DNA of 64,000 nt from Clarireedia homoeocarpa (GCA_001465935.1 LNKV01000014.1:372001-436000); one strand, 5' to 3'; positions 25,831 through 39,190 are shown, counted from the stretch's first letter. Numbers and translations are program-made. Notes: generated by a model from the sequence alone, not told the origin.

Positions 25831-26474
25831 AGTTGCTGGTGGGGGGTGGGAGTGAGTTGGGTAGGGGAGGGGGACACAAGTCGGAGTAGTGGGATGCGGG
25901 AATGAGTGCCATGGTTGGGTGGAGTGTGAGAAAGAAGAAGAGAAGATGGGCGATTGCATGCAGTGGGGTTGGACATGGAACGGAGAGGAGAAATAGTTGT
26001 GAGAGTACATTTCGGCTTTTGCGTGTATATTTTTGCATCCGGTAATTGATATGGAGGTGATGGGAATGATAGTCGAGGAAGAAGTGAAGTTGTAAAAATT
26101 GTAAAAACGAGGTTGAGTGAACTTAAAGTCGACGGAAAGGACAGGGTGAACATGGAACAGGAGGTGGAAAATAGGTGGTGGTTGCGGTCATATGTATGTA
26201 TGGTATGGAATGGTATAGTGTAGTAGGTTAGGGTAGAGTGTAGTGGGATTATGTAAGCATAAATAAACAAAATTATATACTTTTTACGAAAAGTGTGTGG
26301 GTTTGTGTAGTTTGCTTGATGGTTTGTGAAGGAAATATACTTGGTGATTGGTTTCGTGGAATGGATTGTGTATGTATATATATGAGAGAGATTGAGAAAA
26401 GCAAATGGATTGAGAACTACTTGAGCAATGAATGGCTTGCTGCTTGTAGGGGGGTGGTAGGTGGTTTGCAAGAA

Positions 26475-26553
26475 TGGAAGAGGAAGAGGAAGAGGAAGAG
26501 GAAGAGGAAGAGGAAGAGGAAGAGGAAGAGGAAGAGGAAGAGGAAGAGGAAGG
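26475..26553 (+). repeat. GAGGAA hexanucleotide repeat
   Basis: About 13 nearly perfect copies of GAGGAA, purine-only on the plus strand, lie 650 nt after the ABC transporter stop. Short GAAT/GAAC repeats follow at 26574-26602. Confidence 0.92.
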
Positions 26554-29214
26554 GAAGGATGGAGGGAGAGGGATGAATGAATGAATGAATGAACGAACGA
26601 ATGTGAATTTTTGGATGGCTAGAAATTTGAAGGGTGGTTCAGATGGGGAGAGAGATGTAGTTGTTGATCGGGTGGACTTGGGTTCGGGCTAGTTTATAAA
26701 GAAGATGATGGCGTGAGTTAACTTGAGAGATTTGAAACTACGCTTGGATGGGAGTGGAGAGAGGGGGGGGCGGAGGGCGGGAGTAGTTCACCATTTGCGT
26801 ATATAGATGAAGATATAAGGAACTGATGGTGTTGCTGAGTAATGTAAATAGGAGTCAGAGAAAACGGGTTTCTTTCTTGGGTATATAGGGTGTTCTGATT
26901 CACTCTCAAGTGCAATTTGTCTAGGAACAAGTGACGTATGTATTGTCTTGTTTGGATTATCTCCTTTCTAACCTTCAGCTATGTCGTAGCAGGTGATGAC
27001 GGGATGATGATGGGATGGAAGAAGCGAGGAACTGGGTCATGGTGCTGATTGGTAGTGATGTCAGGGACAAGTTACGTGGGCAGTCTATACAGATACGAAA
27101 CAGTACGCTTGAAGGTATTTAGGATCATAGAGCATAGAAAGTATCAGGCCAACTGATAACTATGTGTTTCAGAGAAAGACAGACGTTCCTCAACGTCGGA
27201 AGATGGGACATGTAGTTGGTAAATTACACCACGATAGAAACCGTGTTGAAGTTCACATGCGACCGTTTAGGGGGAAAATTGTTAGATGCTCGTTAACAAC
27301 AAGGACATCTAAATCATCATTGCGATAAGAGAAAAGCCTGGCATCTGGAGCGTGACCTTGGGAGCTCGTCGTTGCACCTGGCGATGATGTAACGAAGAGG
27401 CCTGATAAACTGAATAGCAAATAAAAGGGAAAATCTCTTTCGTTTGAATGGGTGCATACGAGGAGATACTTCCCTTCTATTGTAAGGACGACGTCCCGTT
27501 ACACTGAGGGTTTTCTATCTCATCTCGGGGCCGATTGATCGATACAAAGATAGTGGTTGTTGTGCTCGAAAAATAAACAAGTTGATGGAAGACATGCGTC
27601 CGTTCTTTCGTTCGTACATTAACGTAGGACTGCGGGAGTACTGATTGAAATCGAAACAAAGAAGGAAGAATGCCGATCGACAATTATCCCCTTTTCCTCC
27701 CTGGTTTCAGCATCGTTGTCCAACCGCCGGTAGGGATAGAGAATAGAAACAGGGTCTTTCACGGTAAAGAACGAAAAATCAAGCTGGAGTGAGTGCGATA
27801 AGAAGAATGGTGATAGGAGGCGGCGTTATGAGTGCAATTGGATGAAAGACAGAGGTAATGCGGGGTAGTAACACTATACTACCGGGGGTGGCGCAAGCGG
27901 GAAAAAACAAAAGAGGTGAATAACTTGGAGAACATTCGTTACTACTGTACCCTGGCAAATGGTGCTTTAATGCATATTCTTACAAGGATGGATGGGAAAG
28001 ATGCTGTTGCTCGCATAGATTGATTTTTCTTTGTCCGTGCAGTATACGAAAAGCAGGATTTGGCGATAGAGATAAAGGAGTAACATGGGATGGGAGGATG
28101 GCTGAATGGTTTGTGAGACACCTACGTCGTACGCCTAAAGCGCTACATCGCAAGGTTGCATTTTGTGGATGCTAATGTAGATGTATGGTTGTATAGCGTA
28201 GAGGAGATACGAGGTTGCTGAAAGTTTGGGAGAGCTGTTGATTGGTAGGTAGACTTGAAGTTCTTTGAAAACGATCGGCCATGCGGAAGAACTGATGGCC
28301 TCATGCTCTTCGAGTCATTAGTGGGCCTTAAGTTAAGACGACAGCCACCTGGATGTTGTGGGGTTCTACAATATCATATTCAAGATAGGAGATTGGCATT
28401 GCGCTTCTCGCCCCCAGGTAAGGCGAAGAAAAGTCGTGGTTGTTTGAACCGAATCTTGTGTATCGAGTATCAAAACAAGACAAGAATTTGAAAATCAAAA
28501 ACAAAAGAATAATGACGAAGGACTTTCTACCTGCATTGATCCAGAGCTGCAGTTAATGTCTAAATTGCCAAGAGAAGTTTAAAGAATGACAGACGAACAT
28601 AGCGTGCAGTAGCCGATGTTGTGCTTATGCACCAAAAAGCTGGTTTCGAGGCAAAAAAAGTAATGCAGAGGAAGGCCTGGGTTGTGTTAGTAGTTACTAC
28701 ATCGATGCTGAAGATAAGCAGTCAGAAACGCAAGGTCGCGAATGTGGAAATGAAGAGTGTAAACTAGGAGGTCTGTCTGACATTGCGGAATTCGGGGTGG
28801 ATATGACATGGAATGATGTTTGAGCACAAGAAAGATTGACGTGGTCGTAAGCCGTGAACAGGCATACTGGTAAAATGGGATCAGGCAATCTTTGCTTATT
28901 GTGTAACGTGAGGTTGACCCGAAGAGCGGATAGTGTTGGTCCACTATGTAAGGACACGCAAATAGTATGACATAAAAAGAAGTCTGGGGTATCGCGGTTA
29001 TCTTTTCCCGTTTGCATGTGTCAGTATGCCTCAATTGTCCTGTGAAGGAAGTAGTAACTGAAGCATAAGACTTTCAAAAAGTATGCAATCTTGCCTTCTG
29101 ATGAGATCGAGCAGAAAACGTGGAGAAAGGGAACGTTGTGTTGCTTGATCGTGGTGTTACTTGATCGTGGTGTTGCGTGAGGAGTACATTCCGACCCCGC
29201 GTTTAATCAGCGTA

Positions 29215-29302
29215 TTGATAGGGGTTTGAAAGTGGATTGATAGGGGTTTGAAAGTGGATTGATAGGGGTTTGAAAGTGGGTTGATAGGGGTTTGAAATTG
29301 GA
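29215..29302 (+). repeat. 22-bp minisatellite, four copies
   Basis: Four consecutive 22-nt units begin TTGATAGGGGTTTGAAA. The first two are identical, the third differs at one base and the last at two or three. The array is intergenic. Confidence 0.9.
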
Positions 29303-31676
29303 GTTGAGCAACCGTGGCGATATTTTCAATCAGCAATACCGGTAAGAATTCGAGAACCGCCATCGTCTCATCAAATGAGTGATTCTCCCAAATTCAACCA
29401 AGTGGGGCTAGGAGCGACAGCGGCTCGTGGATTTTGGAAGATTCTTGTGTTACAGATGGTTGAACAAGGTCGCCTCAATCTGACTTGCAGTGGTGAGGAT
29501 CCAAAAGGGAGGGAATAGAGTACCGAGGAGTCTGTCGGGTAAATCTCCTAAAGTCATATGTAGCATGTGATTATGATAACATACCGATAGCAGCATAATA
29601 TATTACATCATATTCGCAGAATAGCTGTAGACATGCTGGTGGCGTTGCGTGGGAAGTGCTTTTTACGAGATGGAGAACGAAAGAAATTGTGTATGATCCA
29701 CGTGCTCTCACCTGTTTGGCTGCGCTGCTCATCACAAGGCGAAAGCTGCAGCAATTCCGTATGGATAGTACAAAAAGTAGCACTACACAGCACAAGAATC
29801 GACAAGCGAGGAGGATCTCATGCTGCTTTTGAGATTCCTTATTTGGGCAGCGTACCTGATCATCTGTGAGATTCTTGCGGAGAGCTCGGCCGTTCGAGAA
29901 AAAAAATGATGCTCTGGTAGACATTGCGTTTGGCGCCCAACCAAATTGCTGCAGTGACTTCAAGCAGATAAACACTAAAAGGTATGTTTGGAATGAGCGT
30001 GAATGCAAGGATCCGGTTAAAACAAATGACACGAATTGCTGGCAGATACACTGAGTCCCATGGTAGGTTGAACGTCCATAACAACAGTGCTTGTATCTGC
30101 AAATTTTGATGGTAAAGAGAACATACGTCTGTTTGTCCACTTTGACAACCAAAAGCAAGGGCAAGGTGATTGGACTGCGCCACGCACGCTCAACATTTAG
30201 AATCACCACCTTTCGGTGTTTGCAGAGTGCAAACCCAAGGCAATTCAACCCGAGGGAGGAAAAACAAGTAACGATTTCTTTGGAGACTTGGCTCAAATTG
30301 AGCTTCGCAAAAGTTCATAAGAACGGGACTACTACTTGAGGGCACGATTCTCCATATTCTTGGACATCACTGGAGTATCCAGAATGCAGTGGTCATCGGC
30401 GAAAGCAATTCTGTCCCCTGTTGATAATGAAAAGACCGTGATATTGTTCTTCATCACTTCGCTGTGTGATGCAAATCGTATATTGCTATTACTGGGGTGG
30501 TGGGATTCTCCGAGAAATATGCAATTTCGACCGGAATAGTGAGTTCATTCTTCAGTCACGCTAAGGAAATTGCGGGCAGTCCCAGTAGGCCTCTGGGGAA
30601 CATTCGGCATGAAGTAAGTGCGAGGTCGGGCAGCTGCACGTTTTCATGCACGACAAAGCTGCAAGCAAGATGCAAACTTTTTTCGAGATGCGGATTTGCA
30701 GCCGAGGATCCAAGCCAATGAAAGGGTGGCCCTCCCCCTTCATCTGCCCTGACCAGAATTCGTTTTGCAAACTGCTTGAACAAAAAGTAAAAATACGGGT
30801 AGATCAAACGATCTCATACCCGCATCGGAAAGTTAAAAACGGAAAGTGATGTGAGTGGACTCAGAAACTTGGTCATTGGTTGCGGAAGTGCCGGCTGATG
30901 TTGTGTAACTCCAGACAATCCAAGGGGAGGAGGCGAAGACGCAAGGATTCTTGAATCGGGAAGGAAAGAGAACTTTGCTATGAATACTTGGGGCAAGATA
31001 GCAGGCCAGAGGCGAGGCTCAGACCAGGATGGAAGAGCAGGCGTTACGAATATGAAAAAAGGGGGATCTTCTAATGGTGCAATCAACTGCCGACGCCTAG
31101 GTAACCTGAACCTCATGCTTTAAGGTTTTTGTTAGTATGCTCACACATCGCGGGGGACAGTTGTGCGCAGTTCCGCCGGCGGTGGGAGATTCTGATTACG
31201 ATCCGGTGTACTGCAGAGTGTATTAGGAAGGTATCTGTAAATAGCTGCATGTCAAGTTATGCTTGAGAACCGTGTGTCTTGTTCTATGGAGTTGCCCTGC
31301 GCAGTGGCACACAGTGCAGTGTGCTTTTCCTGCACAAGGTCGGGCTCAAACTAGTTACTTCTACGTCAAAATCTAATATAAAATTAGAAGCAGAAAGATT
31401 CGTAAACTAGACGTTAAAGGAGTCGGTAGTAAACGAGCTACCATTATTCACTAGGCGAATGTCACAGCGGAATTTAATCGGATGATATGCGATCAGCATC
31501 ATATTGCCTTAACATATCTGCGACAACAATATTCTCGCTTTAGGATACCGTTATGGGCTACTAGCTCACTTTCTAGAGTCAAAAGGATAGTGAAAAACAG
31601 CGCAACGAGAAGAAAAGGACTCTAAGGGGTCCTATGGCTTTTCCCACATTATTTGTAGCTGCAGCTGCAGCCGCAG

Positions 31677-31750
31677 CCAACACCAATGCCAACACCAATG
31701 CCAACACCAATGCCAACACCAACACCAATACCTATACCAATACCCAAGAG
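31677..31750 (+). repeat. 12-bp CCAACACCAATG repeat
   Basis: Copies of CCAACACCAATG degrade into CCAATACC units at the right end. They are preceded by a GCAGCTGCAGCC stretch. There is no credible coding frame around them. Confidence 0.85.
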
Positions 31751-33677
31751 AGCAGAATCATAAATGTTACACAGAATCAATCAATTGACCTTCTTACCCC
31801 GTAACTATCTGGGCAGCTCTGCTTGTGGGGTAGCTAGCTAGCTAGCTAACGACTGGGCAATACAGTACAGCTCCTCCTGCTGACCAGGATTGAGAGCGAA
31901 GGGTTACCGTAGCTGTACTACAGTTGCTTTTTCCGCCATATGTACTTTCAAGCCTTTGCAAGCAAGTGTCGGGCTCTACGCAGTGTGCAGGAATCAAGGT
32001 GGCTTCAAGCAAACAGCATACTCACATTCAAAAGCCGGAATCCAGGGGAGCCCAATCCACTCCAACCGAAAGGATGGCTTTCTATGAGCTCTACCCCCCC
32101 CACGCTACCCCACGTTTCTTCGTACACAACGTACTTTCGAGAGTCGAGACCAAGTCACCCCTCCACCCTCCACAACCAAAACAGGGAACTTCGTCCGTAC
32201 CCACATAAGTACAGAGGTACCCGTACCCGTGCCCGCATTACTTTCCCCCCAACCCTACCATTTACCCTTCCCCTACCGCATACTGTACCGGTAGAAAAGC
32301 AAAGACCTCATAAACCTCTTATGAGACGACTACAACGCCACAAGACATCCTAGGGCCCTCTTGCATCAAAACAGACCAAGCACCAAGCACCCAAAACCCA
32401 ACAGAGAAAGAGCACAGCGGCATTCATCATCGTTTGCAGCTGCATTTGCATTCTGTGCAGTAGCACTTTCTCCACCGATATTGTCTTTGAATACGAAATG
32501 CAGAATTTGCCAAAATCAATTCCGTATCGTTGACGCTTCGTAGAGACCGAAAGTGCAGACCTATCCTGAGACTGTAGATAGTTCTATCGTTCATGGCACA
32601 CACGCACTCTCAACTTCCACGAAGCAAAGTGACACAAGCATGACAAGGAAGCTTCAGGGATTGCTAATCTCCCTCCGTAGGTGCGATAACCCCAGGCAGG
32701 AACCGTTGCTGTTCTCCCTTGCCGCCCGCCTGCAAAAAAGCATGGATTTCGATCAATCCTGATCTTAAATTATCGTCTTAAGGCTTGAGAAGCCGTGGTT
32801 AGCTAGCTATCCAACCATGATGACGCTCTGTGCTGATCAATTTGTCTTCCTGTTTGTTCGGTGCGTCCAGCCCGCAGCTTGAACAAACATCAGTCAGTCC
32901 ATCGCAGATTTGCCTTGCTGGGTAATTAAATGCTCCAGAGGAACAAATCGAACCTCGTAGGGTAGAATGGCTAATTGATGGGGTTTCCCTAAGCTCTGTA
33001 ACACAGCATCCCAAAGAACCATTCCCCGCGGGCATTCGACCACAAAACAGCACACGCAAGCCAAGTCTCGCAGCCGATCACAGGAACACGACAGATAGGT
33101 CGAGTACTGGATGAGAACAAATAGTCTGGCAGACGCTACACCTCGACTAACCATTAAGTACCGCCGAATAGTGAATTTTGAGCGCTGTCAACCAAACAAG
33201 CCGTGAACCTATCAAGCCGACCGCATCATCTTTTTTTTTCAGCCAATTTTGCAGCCGATTTGGGCTGCTGTCACACCTATCTGCGGGACCTGGTCCCCCC
33301 CTTTCCCTTCCTTTTCCTGTTCTTTTCTCATGCGGCCAGCCTTCTTTTTTATGCCGCACGCCTCGGATTCATAAATCGCATCTTATCCATTTTTTATCAC
33401 TTTTTCTTTCTCTCCCCCGTCTCCGTCGCCGAATTCTCCTGCCACCTACGCCAAGGCATCGCCCATCGCATCTGGACGCACTAGATGTGCCCCCTCGATA
33501 GGGTCATTTACACATCGAGGCATTTGATCACAAAAGAATCGTCTTATAATTTTGTACCTCCACCACCTGCCACCGCCCCTCCCCCTCCCCCTCCACTGAT
33601 CACTGATCACTGATCCACGGCTACTTACCGGTCTCACTCTAATCTCGTTTCCCCGCGTAACCTTTGCAGCTCCCGCA

Positions 33678-33710
33678 TCTAGCATCTAGCATCTAGCATC
33701 TAGCATCTGG
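33678..33710 (+). repeat. GCATCTA heptanucleotide repeat
   Basis: Four tandem copies of CATCTAG in a pyrimidine-rich segment about 1.1 kb before the next gene. Confidence 0.75.
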
Positions 33711-33927
33711 GGTCTGTCCGTCCTGTGCAAAAGCTCTTCACCTCCAACGTTCAGGGTTTAATGCTGCAAACCTGCTTGTCCCTACTGCCGCTATCCGAAA
33801 AGCTGGGAAACTTCTGAGGCGGGTGTCTCAAATCCACTTTGGCGCGGCGTATGATCTGACCCAGGCTCGAGAAGAAAAAGCGGCAGGCAAACACGCATTC
33901 CTGGGCGGGTTCAGCAAAAAATCCCAT

Positions 33928-33998
33928 GAACCCATGAACCCATGAACCCTCCCTACCCTTCCTAGCCTTCCTACCCTTCCTCCCCTTCCTCCCCTTCC
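33928..33998 (+). repeat. CCATGAAC and CCTTCCTA short repeats
   Basis: Three copies of CCCATGAA are followed by a run of CCCTTCCT-like octamers. The segment is strongly strand-asymmetric in composition. Confidence 0.75.
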
Positions 33999-34789
33999 TA
34001 TCCATCTTAGCAGGCCCTCTTCGCACGCACATCCCCCTCCCTTGAAATTAACGTCGTCTGTACCTACAGCATACATATCGCGACGCCCGTCTCAACAATT
34101 TCCAAGTGTCCGCCAGCCAGACCCCAGCCAGACCCATCGGTCCGCAATACGGCTTACGGATTGGCCTTCGGGAAGGAATGTTTCTTTTTCGGTCGGCACG
34201 CAATGCAAAATAATACTGTAGTTCGCTCACGGTCTCATGCTTGCTCCGCTCACAACGCCTCAATCGATAATACGTGCAAACTATAAACCTCAGCTTTCGC
34301 CGTCTCGTCTGGCCTTCACTTTATGCCACCACTAAACGCACTTGATTCTAGCCAGACGTATGCGCCACATGTCCTTTCCCCACGAATCCTATAACATTTA
34401 AGACGATCCCCCGATATTTATATTGGCGACGACCGAACGACCAATCGAGGTGAGATACTCTTGCTGTCTTTTCTTTTGCCAGTTGCGTGTTTCAGATCCT
34501 CCTTGCAGGTAAGGCGTACCATCACCATCACTAGCTCCCATGCACTGAGATGCCAATTTCATGTTCGGGTGAACAACAACCAACTAATGGCTGCATTCGA
34601 ATGTCTAGACCAGGCATTTAAGCATACCCCTCATGCACTTTGGCTCTAGCTGTACCTCCCTGCCCACCGATCACTTTTCGAATCTTCGTCACGTATATCA
34701 TCAATACGACAGCTCGACTTCTGATACTGGGCATTTTACTCCCTTAATTCCATCGCTTTCCATCTCCCCTCGTCGCTTATAACCTCAAG

Positions 34790-36843
34790 ATGGTTCACGG
34801 AACGAGCATGGCATTGTATGCCCGGGAAAGCTGGTCCAATACTGCTGCAGAAAGATCTTTCGACTGCAGCCAACCTCAACCAGAACCTCGCATTGCTGCG
34901 CCGATATCGCACCGTCCCCACTCTCTTCCACTTGTAGGTTCTTGTCGATTCCCAGCCACTGTGTCGTCGCCCGCTAATCTGCAAACAGAGCATTGAGGAA
35001 AGCCTGCGATGTTGCGCCAGGGTTCCAGTGAAGGACTTTGCCTTGATTGCTGTGCTGGATGACGGGCAAGAAGTCACATTTACTTCTCAGAACTTGACGA
35101 GCTTCCAGCCAAATATATTTTCCCCTGCTTTCAAGACGGATTTTCATAGATGTGTCCGCCGAGCAAGCCTTGATGCACCGTTCTCGAATTCTGGAGGTTG
35201 GTCATGCTGACTTACTTTCCACATATAGGGCCTGCACTAATTCATTTTTATATAGCATACAACCATGATGGTTCCTACAGCGATCTTTCATTTGAAAGCG
35301 CCCAGGGTATGCGAAAGTCTTCTAGCGGCGGTTACTCGGCTATGAAACGACGTCGGAACCACAGAATGAGACAACACATTTCTGATGAGTCTGACGACGA
35401 CTCCACGGATATGAAGAAATCCAAACGAAATCATCGCCACTACGACTCAAGCGAAGACATTGCAATACCTATACAAGAGAAGAAGACTCAAGCACTTGTA
35501 ATTGGTGATTCGGATGAAGTCACCAAACTGTATCATCTTCGCTTCAAGGACATGCAGCAAGCTGCTTGTAAGATCATGGGAAAGGCTTTCGTGAAGCTCG
35601 TTGAGCCGCGGAAGCAAACCCACTACCCGTACACTAAAGGTGCTGAGAAAGCCCCACCATGGTGGCCCCTTACCACGGGTGAAAACCTCGTTCGGCACAA
35701 GGAGCCGGATCACCTTTTGAAGCCTGGTATGTGAATATTGAAGCATCTTTCATGTCGATGTAGCTAAACAGGTGGCCAGAGAGAATCTCGTTGCTGGTAC
35801 ACATCTTGAAGATGATCATTGAACCTTACCACAACCAAGTACCTGCCGTTCAAAAACTTGGTCTGAACGTGAAAAAACTTGAAGAAGTTACAATGGAAGC
35901 AATGTCGAACTGGTTCAACGAAAAAGAACATCCTGAAAACGCTGCCAAAAGACCCTTCCTGAAAGAAATATTCAAGGTGGCTAGGCACGAAGAACGCTTC
36001 AAAAATGGCGAACTATGTAAGTCTCTATTCATTCCTCTCCTATGGACATGAGATTAACAGCCAATAGCCGGGGATACACAGATTAATGTAATGTATGGAG
36101 ACAGTGGTGCAGCAGATCAATCTGATGATGACGAGGAAGAGGATTTGAAGCTAGAAGATGACGACCTACAACCAGAACTTGTTGAATCACCAACAATTTT
36201 GACCCCTCACAGTTTAGTGTCTCCATCCATGATTCAGACTCAGCAGTCGGTACAACAACACAGTGAACAACACGAAACGTATATTCCTTCTCGACCCGTT
36301 TCAAATCGTTTCAACAATCAGACTGAAGAGCAGTCATCATCTTATGTTAATGGATCATCGTTTGTACCACGACTTACTTTCAACGATCCACCTTCGAACG
36401 TCCAGGATCATACGCAAAGATCAATGAGTGTCAACTCAATTAACATGTCACAATACCCTAACTCACAACACAATGGTTTCAACTGGCAAGCCTCGTTCGC
36501 TAGCGCCAGCAATACCTCACCCACGTCAAGCTACTACACCACATCTCCTCAAACTCAATCCTTCGGGTCGACTGCTACTACCTTTCAGCTACCGCCGCCC
36601 AATACACAAACCGCCGTTATTTCCTCTCATGGACACAACATGCATAGTAGTTTCGACGGGCTCCCAAATCGACAATTCGACACCGGAGCCCACATTGGGA
36701 ATCAACTTCGGACGGGCAGCTTGGGCCACCCACACCAACTAGCCGCGCACCACGCCGGGTACGTGGATATTTTCTCCGATGGTGCTAACTACGGTCACAA
36801 CGACTTGAGTCTCAAGGACGATTCTCACATGCATCAGGGTTGA
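34790..36843 (+). CDS. YDR124W-like helical-bundle (DUF2841) protein
   Basis: Five exons are read: 34790-34933, 34989-35196, 35229-35726, 35780-36016 and 36068-36843, giving about 572 aa. Every junction keeps frame, but intron 2 is only 32 nt with a GTTGGT donor, so that boundary deserves a check. The core runs from about residue 170 to 320. It includes YHLRFKDMQQAACKIMGKAF, HYPYTKGAEKAPPWWP, RHKEPDHLLKPERISLLVHI (joined across intron 3) and a helical stretch to RHEERFKNGEL. This matches PF11001, originally DUF2841 and now named after YDR124W and an Aspergillus subtelomeric hrmA-associated cluster protein. The acidic segment SDDDEEEDLKLEDDD follows, then a long Gln/Ser/Asn-rich tail. The molecular function is not known; the low-complexity tail suggests a nuclear or regulatory protein, which is inference. 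Confidence 0.85.
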
Positions 36844-38710
36844 TCTTTCTCACGTCAGCATAATAATGGTCTGCATTTCGATTACTTCTGTTTCATCACT
36901 CTGAATTGCATATCTAGAGGAAGCAAGCAAGCAAGAGTATACTTCAATCCACTCTTCGCGGGGACGGAGGCAATAATCTTTTTTCCCATCATCAGCGACT
37001 GGCCAGCAATCATACTAAGGCATGGGACAGGTGGCAAGCGTTGATCATAAGTTACATTACATGACTTTAATTTCTCGTTCCTCCGTTCAGTATTCTTTTA
37101 TCCCATGGTTTCTCCAGAACTCCGCTTCGTTGTTGTCCGATTATTTGTCGACGTTACTGCAGCATACTCTACTCTTCGGGAAATTCTTACCAGCGTAGCG
37201 CAAAAGTGTCTGGTGTTCTTCTTTTTCTTTTCTTTTTTTTTTTTTTGAATTCGAGTTTTGCTTGGCGCTCTGGTTGGAATGGTTGGGTATTTATATATTT
37301 ATGACGAAGTTATCTGCTCTAGGATTCCGGTGACGTGACGAACACACCGCACTCACTGTATGCAGAGTTTTGTCCCTGCTTTTGCACATTTGGAAAACTG
37401 CGTAAGGTTACCAAGGCGCTTGGAATTGGTTCCAGCAATAAATTGGTTTATGTGGGAAATTAGGAAAAATGACGAAGAGATGGTACCGGCAAAGAGAGTT
37501 GTATGCTATGATCTGGTCTGAGTCTACGCTGCGATGAGTTTTATACTATGGATGAGATAAAGCCACTGCTACTGCTACTGGGGAGGTTTGAGGTTTTGGC
37601 ACGGCGGCTATTGTGAGCAAGAAAGAGGATCGAGGTGATTTTACTCGTATCATTTATTTAACCCCTTAATACGAAGGAAGGAGGAGAAGGACCGACTATA
37701 CGTTTTTACTGGATTGGATATGGGAAAATGAAAACTGGTGATGTGAAAGATTGAGTGGATGGAATGGCCTCGAATAAGTATGTTTATCACAGCATGGCAT
37801 AGCATAAATTAGCATAGATAGTATATAGTAGGTAGGCTTCTGCCGGCCAAAATTTATATCGGTATTTATTATATTGTTCGTTGGCGATCGACCGTGATTT
37901 TTTGAATCTTGCGCTATATAGAATATACTCGATTTAATGTATATCGGATATATATAAAACTATAATAAGTACGTACTCTTACTAAACCCTACTAGATATA
38001 TAATATATATATATATATACAGATTACGAGTAGATATCCAACACCACAACTCGTAAAAAACATATACACGCGCACACATACTTCAAACCCTCTGCAATCA
38101 GCATCATCAATCCCATCCCCAACAAAAAATCCCATACCAAAATTCATTACGCCCATCCCGTCGTTGCAGTGCGTGGCTGACTGAGCTGACCGCTTGTCTA
38201 TTGCTCTACATATATATACATACCGTATAGCACGAATCCGGTATCCCGCAAAATCACCCGCATCAAAATACCTTTCAGAGCTCGATGCCCAGTTCGGCAG
38301 GCGGGACCTCGTGCTCCGTGGGGTTTCGGCTTCCTTTTCAGTATACCGAGAGGGAAGGCAAGGGGAGGGGAAGAATCGTGTGGGTGGGTGGACATATATG
38401 TATGTAATGTCGTATGGTAGGAATGAAGCCTTGAATGCACGTCAGCTACAGGATGTCTCCTCATCTCCTGCATTACGTCTCCTCATCTTCTGCATCGGAT
38501 CTCGCCATGTGCGTGTGCGGTCAGTAAGGAAGAAGGGCCAACCTATTGAACGGCATAAGTTAGGTCAGCAAACAGACTCGTTCCCACTCGTATCTGGTAC
38601 CTCGTACCTCGTACCTCATCTTGCGCCATACTTCTTCCTTCGTACAGGAATTATTTTAGCTCCCACCTCACGTGCCCTCCCCTCCCCTACCCCAACTTAC
38701 TACTCCGTAC

Positions 38711-38862
38711 TAGTCTCAAGGATAAATAAGTGTAGTCCCTGTTCTCGTACCTTCTCTATCAACCAATCAGCTAGCCGATATAACTTCTTTGTGTTATTTG
38801 ACTGGCTTTTAACATTTAGATCGTGGAGCGACAGGGACTACACTTATTTATCCTTGGGACTA
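38711..38862. mobile_element. MITE-like element with 32-bp inverted repeats
   Basis: The left arm 38711-38742 and right arm 38831-38862 are reverse complements over 32 nt with one mismatch. Both begin TAGTC(T/C)CAAGGATAAATA and read inward to GTAGTCCCTGT. The spacer is 88 nt, with no coding capacity. A TA dinucleotide at each outer edge fits a Tc1/mariner-type target duplication, but superfamily assignment is inference. Confidence 0.6.
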
Positions 38863-39180
38863 AGTATAGTAGCCTCCTTACCAAAAAGCAAGCGGGGGTC
38901 CTGGTGCTCGTACCTTTTTGGGGTTTTTATGCCAAGGCGGTAAGGCAAGGAGAAGGAGCTTGAGCTTGGGGTTCAGCTGGGAAGTTTTGTGACATGTGTT
39001 CTGTTTGTTTACTTTTGATGGAATTGAATTGAACCAATTACTTTTGCGAATACTTCTGAAGAAGAAACTCTGCACTGTAGAGCGTTTATTGCATACATTG
39101 CGTTTATATGTGTGTGCTTTTCTGTGTGTACAGTGCAGTGCAGTGCAGCGCAGTGATTCGAACAAGAGTGTGGGAGGCAG

Positions 39181-39190
39181 CATATATAAG
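39181..39190 (+). promoter_or_regulatory. TATA-like box before the P450 gene
   Basis: CATATATAAG lies about 90-100 nt before the P450 start codon at 39280, a plausible core-promoter distance with a short leader. Similar TA-rich words are common in this intergenic DNA. Confidence 0.35.

Larger units (their letters stand above)
25831..34789. other. 9 kb gene-free region
   Basis: No convincing gene was found on either strand. The longest frames (a 264-codon frame at 25677-26471 and a 241-codon frame at 29571-30296, both minus) are low-complexity or lack any recognisable family motif or splice pattern. The region holds several tandem repeats, listed separately, and a pyrimidine-rich stretch near 33230-33600. 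Its right part must include the promoter of the gene at 34790. Confidence 0.55.

Noticed and set aside
25677..26471. 264-codon minus-strand frame overlapping the end of the ABC transporter
   Set aside because: Extremely rich in Ser, Thr, Pro, His and Tyr, antisense to certain coding exon sequence, and without any family motif. It is a compositional artefact.
29571..30296. 241-codon minus-strand frame in the gene-free block
   Set aside because: No recognisable domain, Cys/Phe/Leu-biased composition, and plus-strand frames of similar quality overlap it. Without transcript data it cannot be supported.
38194..38943. 249-codon plus-strand frame
   Set aside because: It runs straight through the inverted-repeat element and both of its arms, and shows no domain signal.
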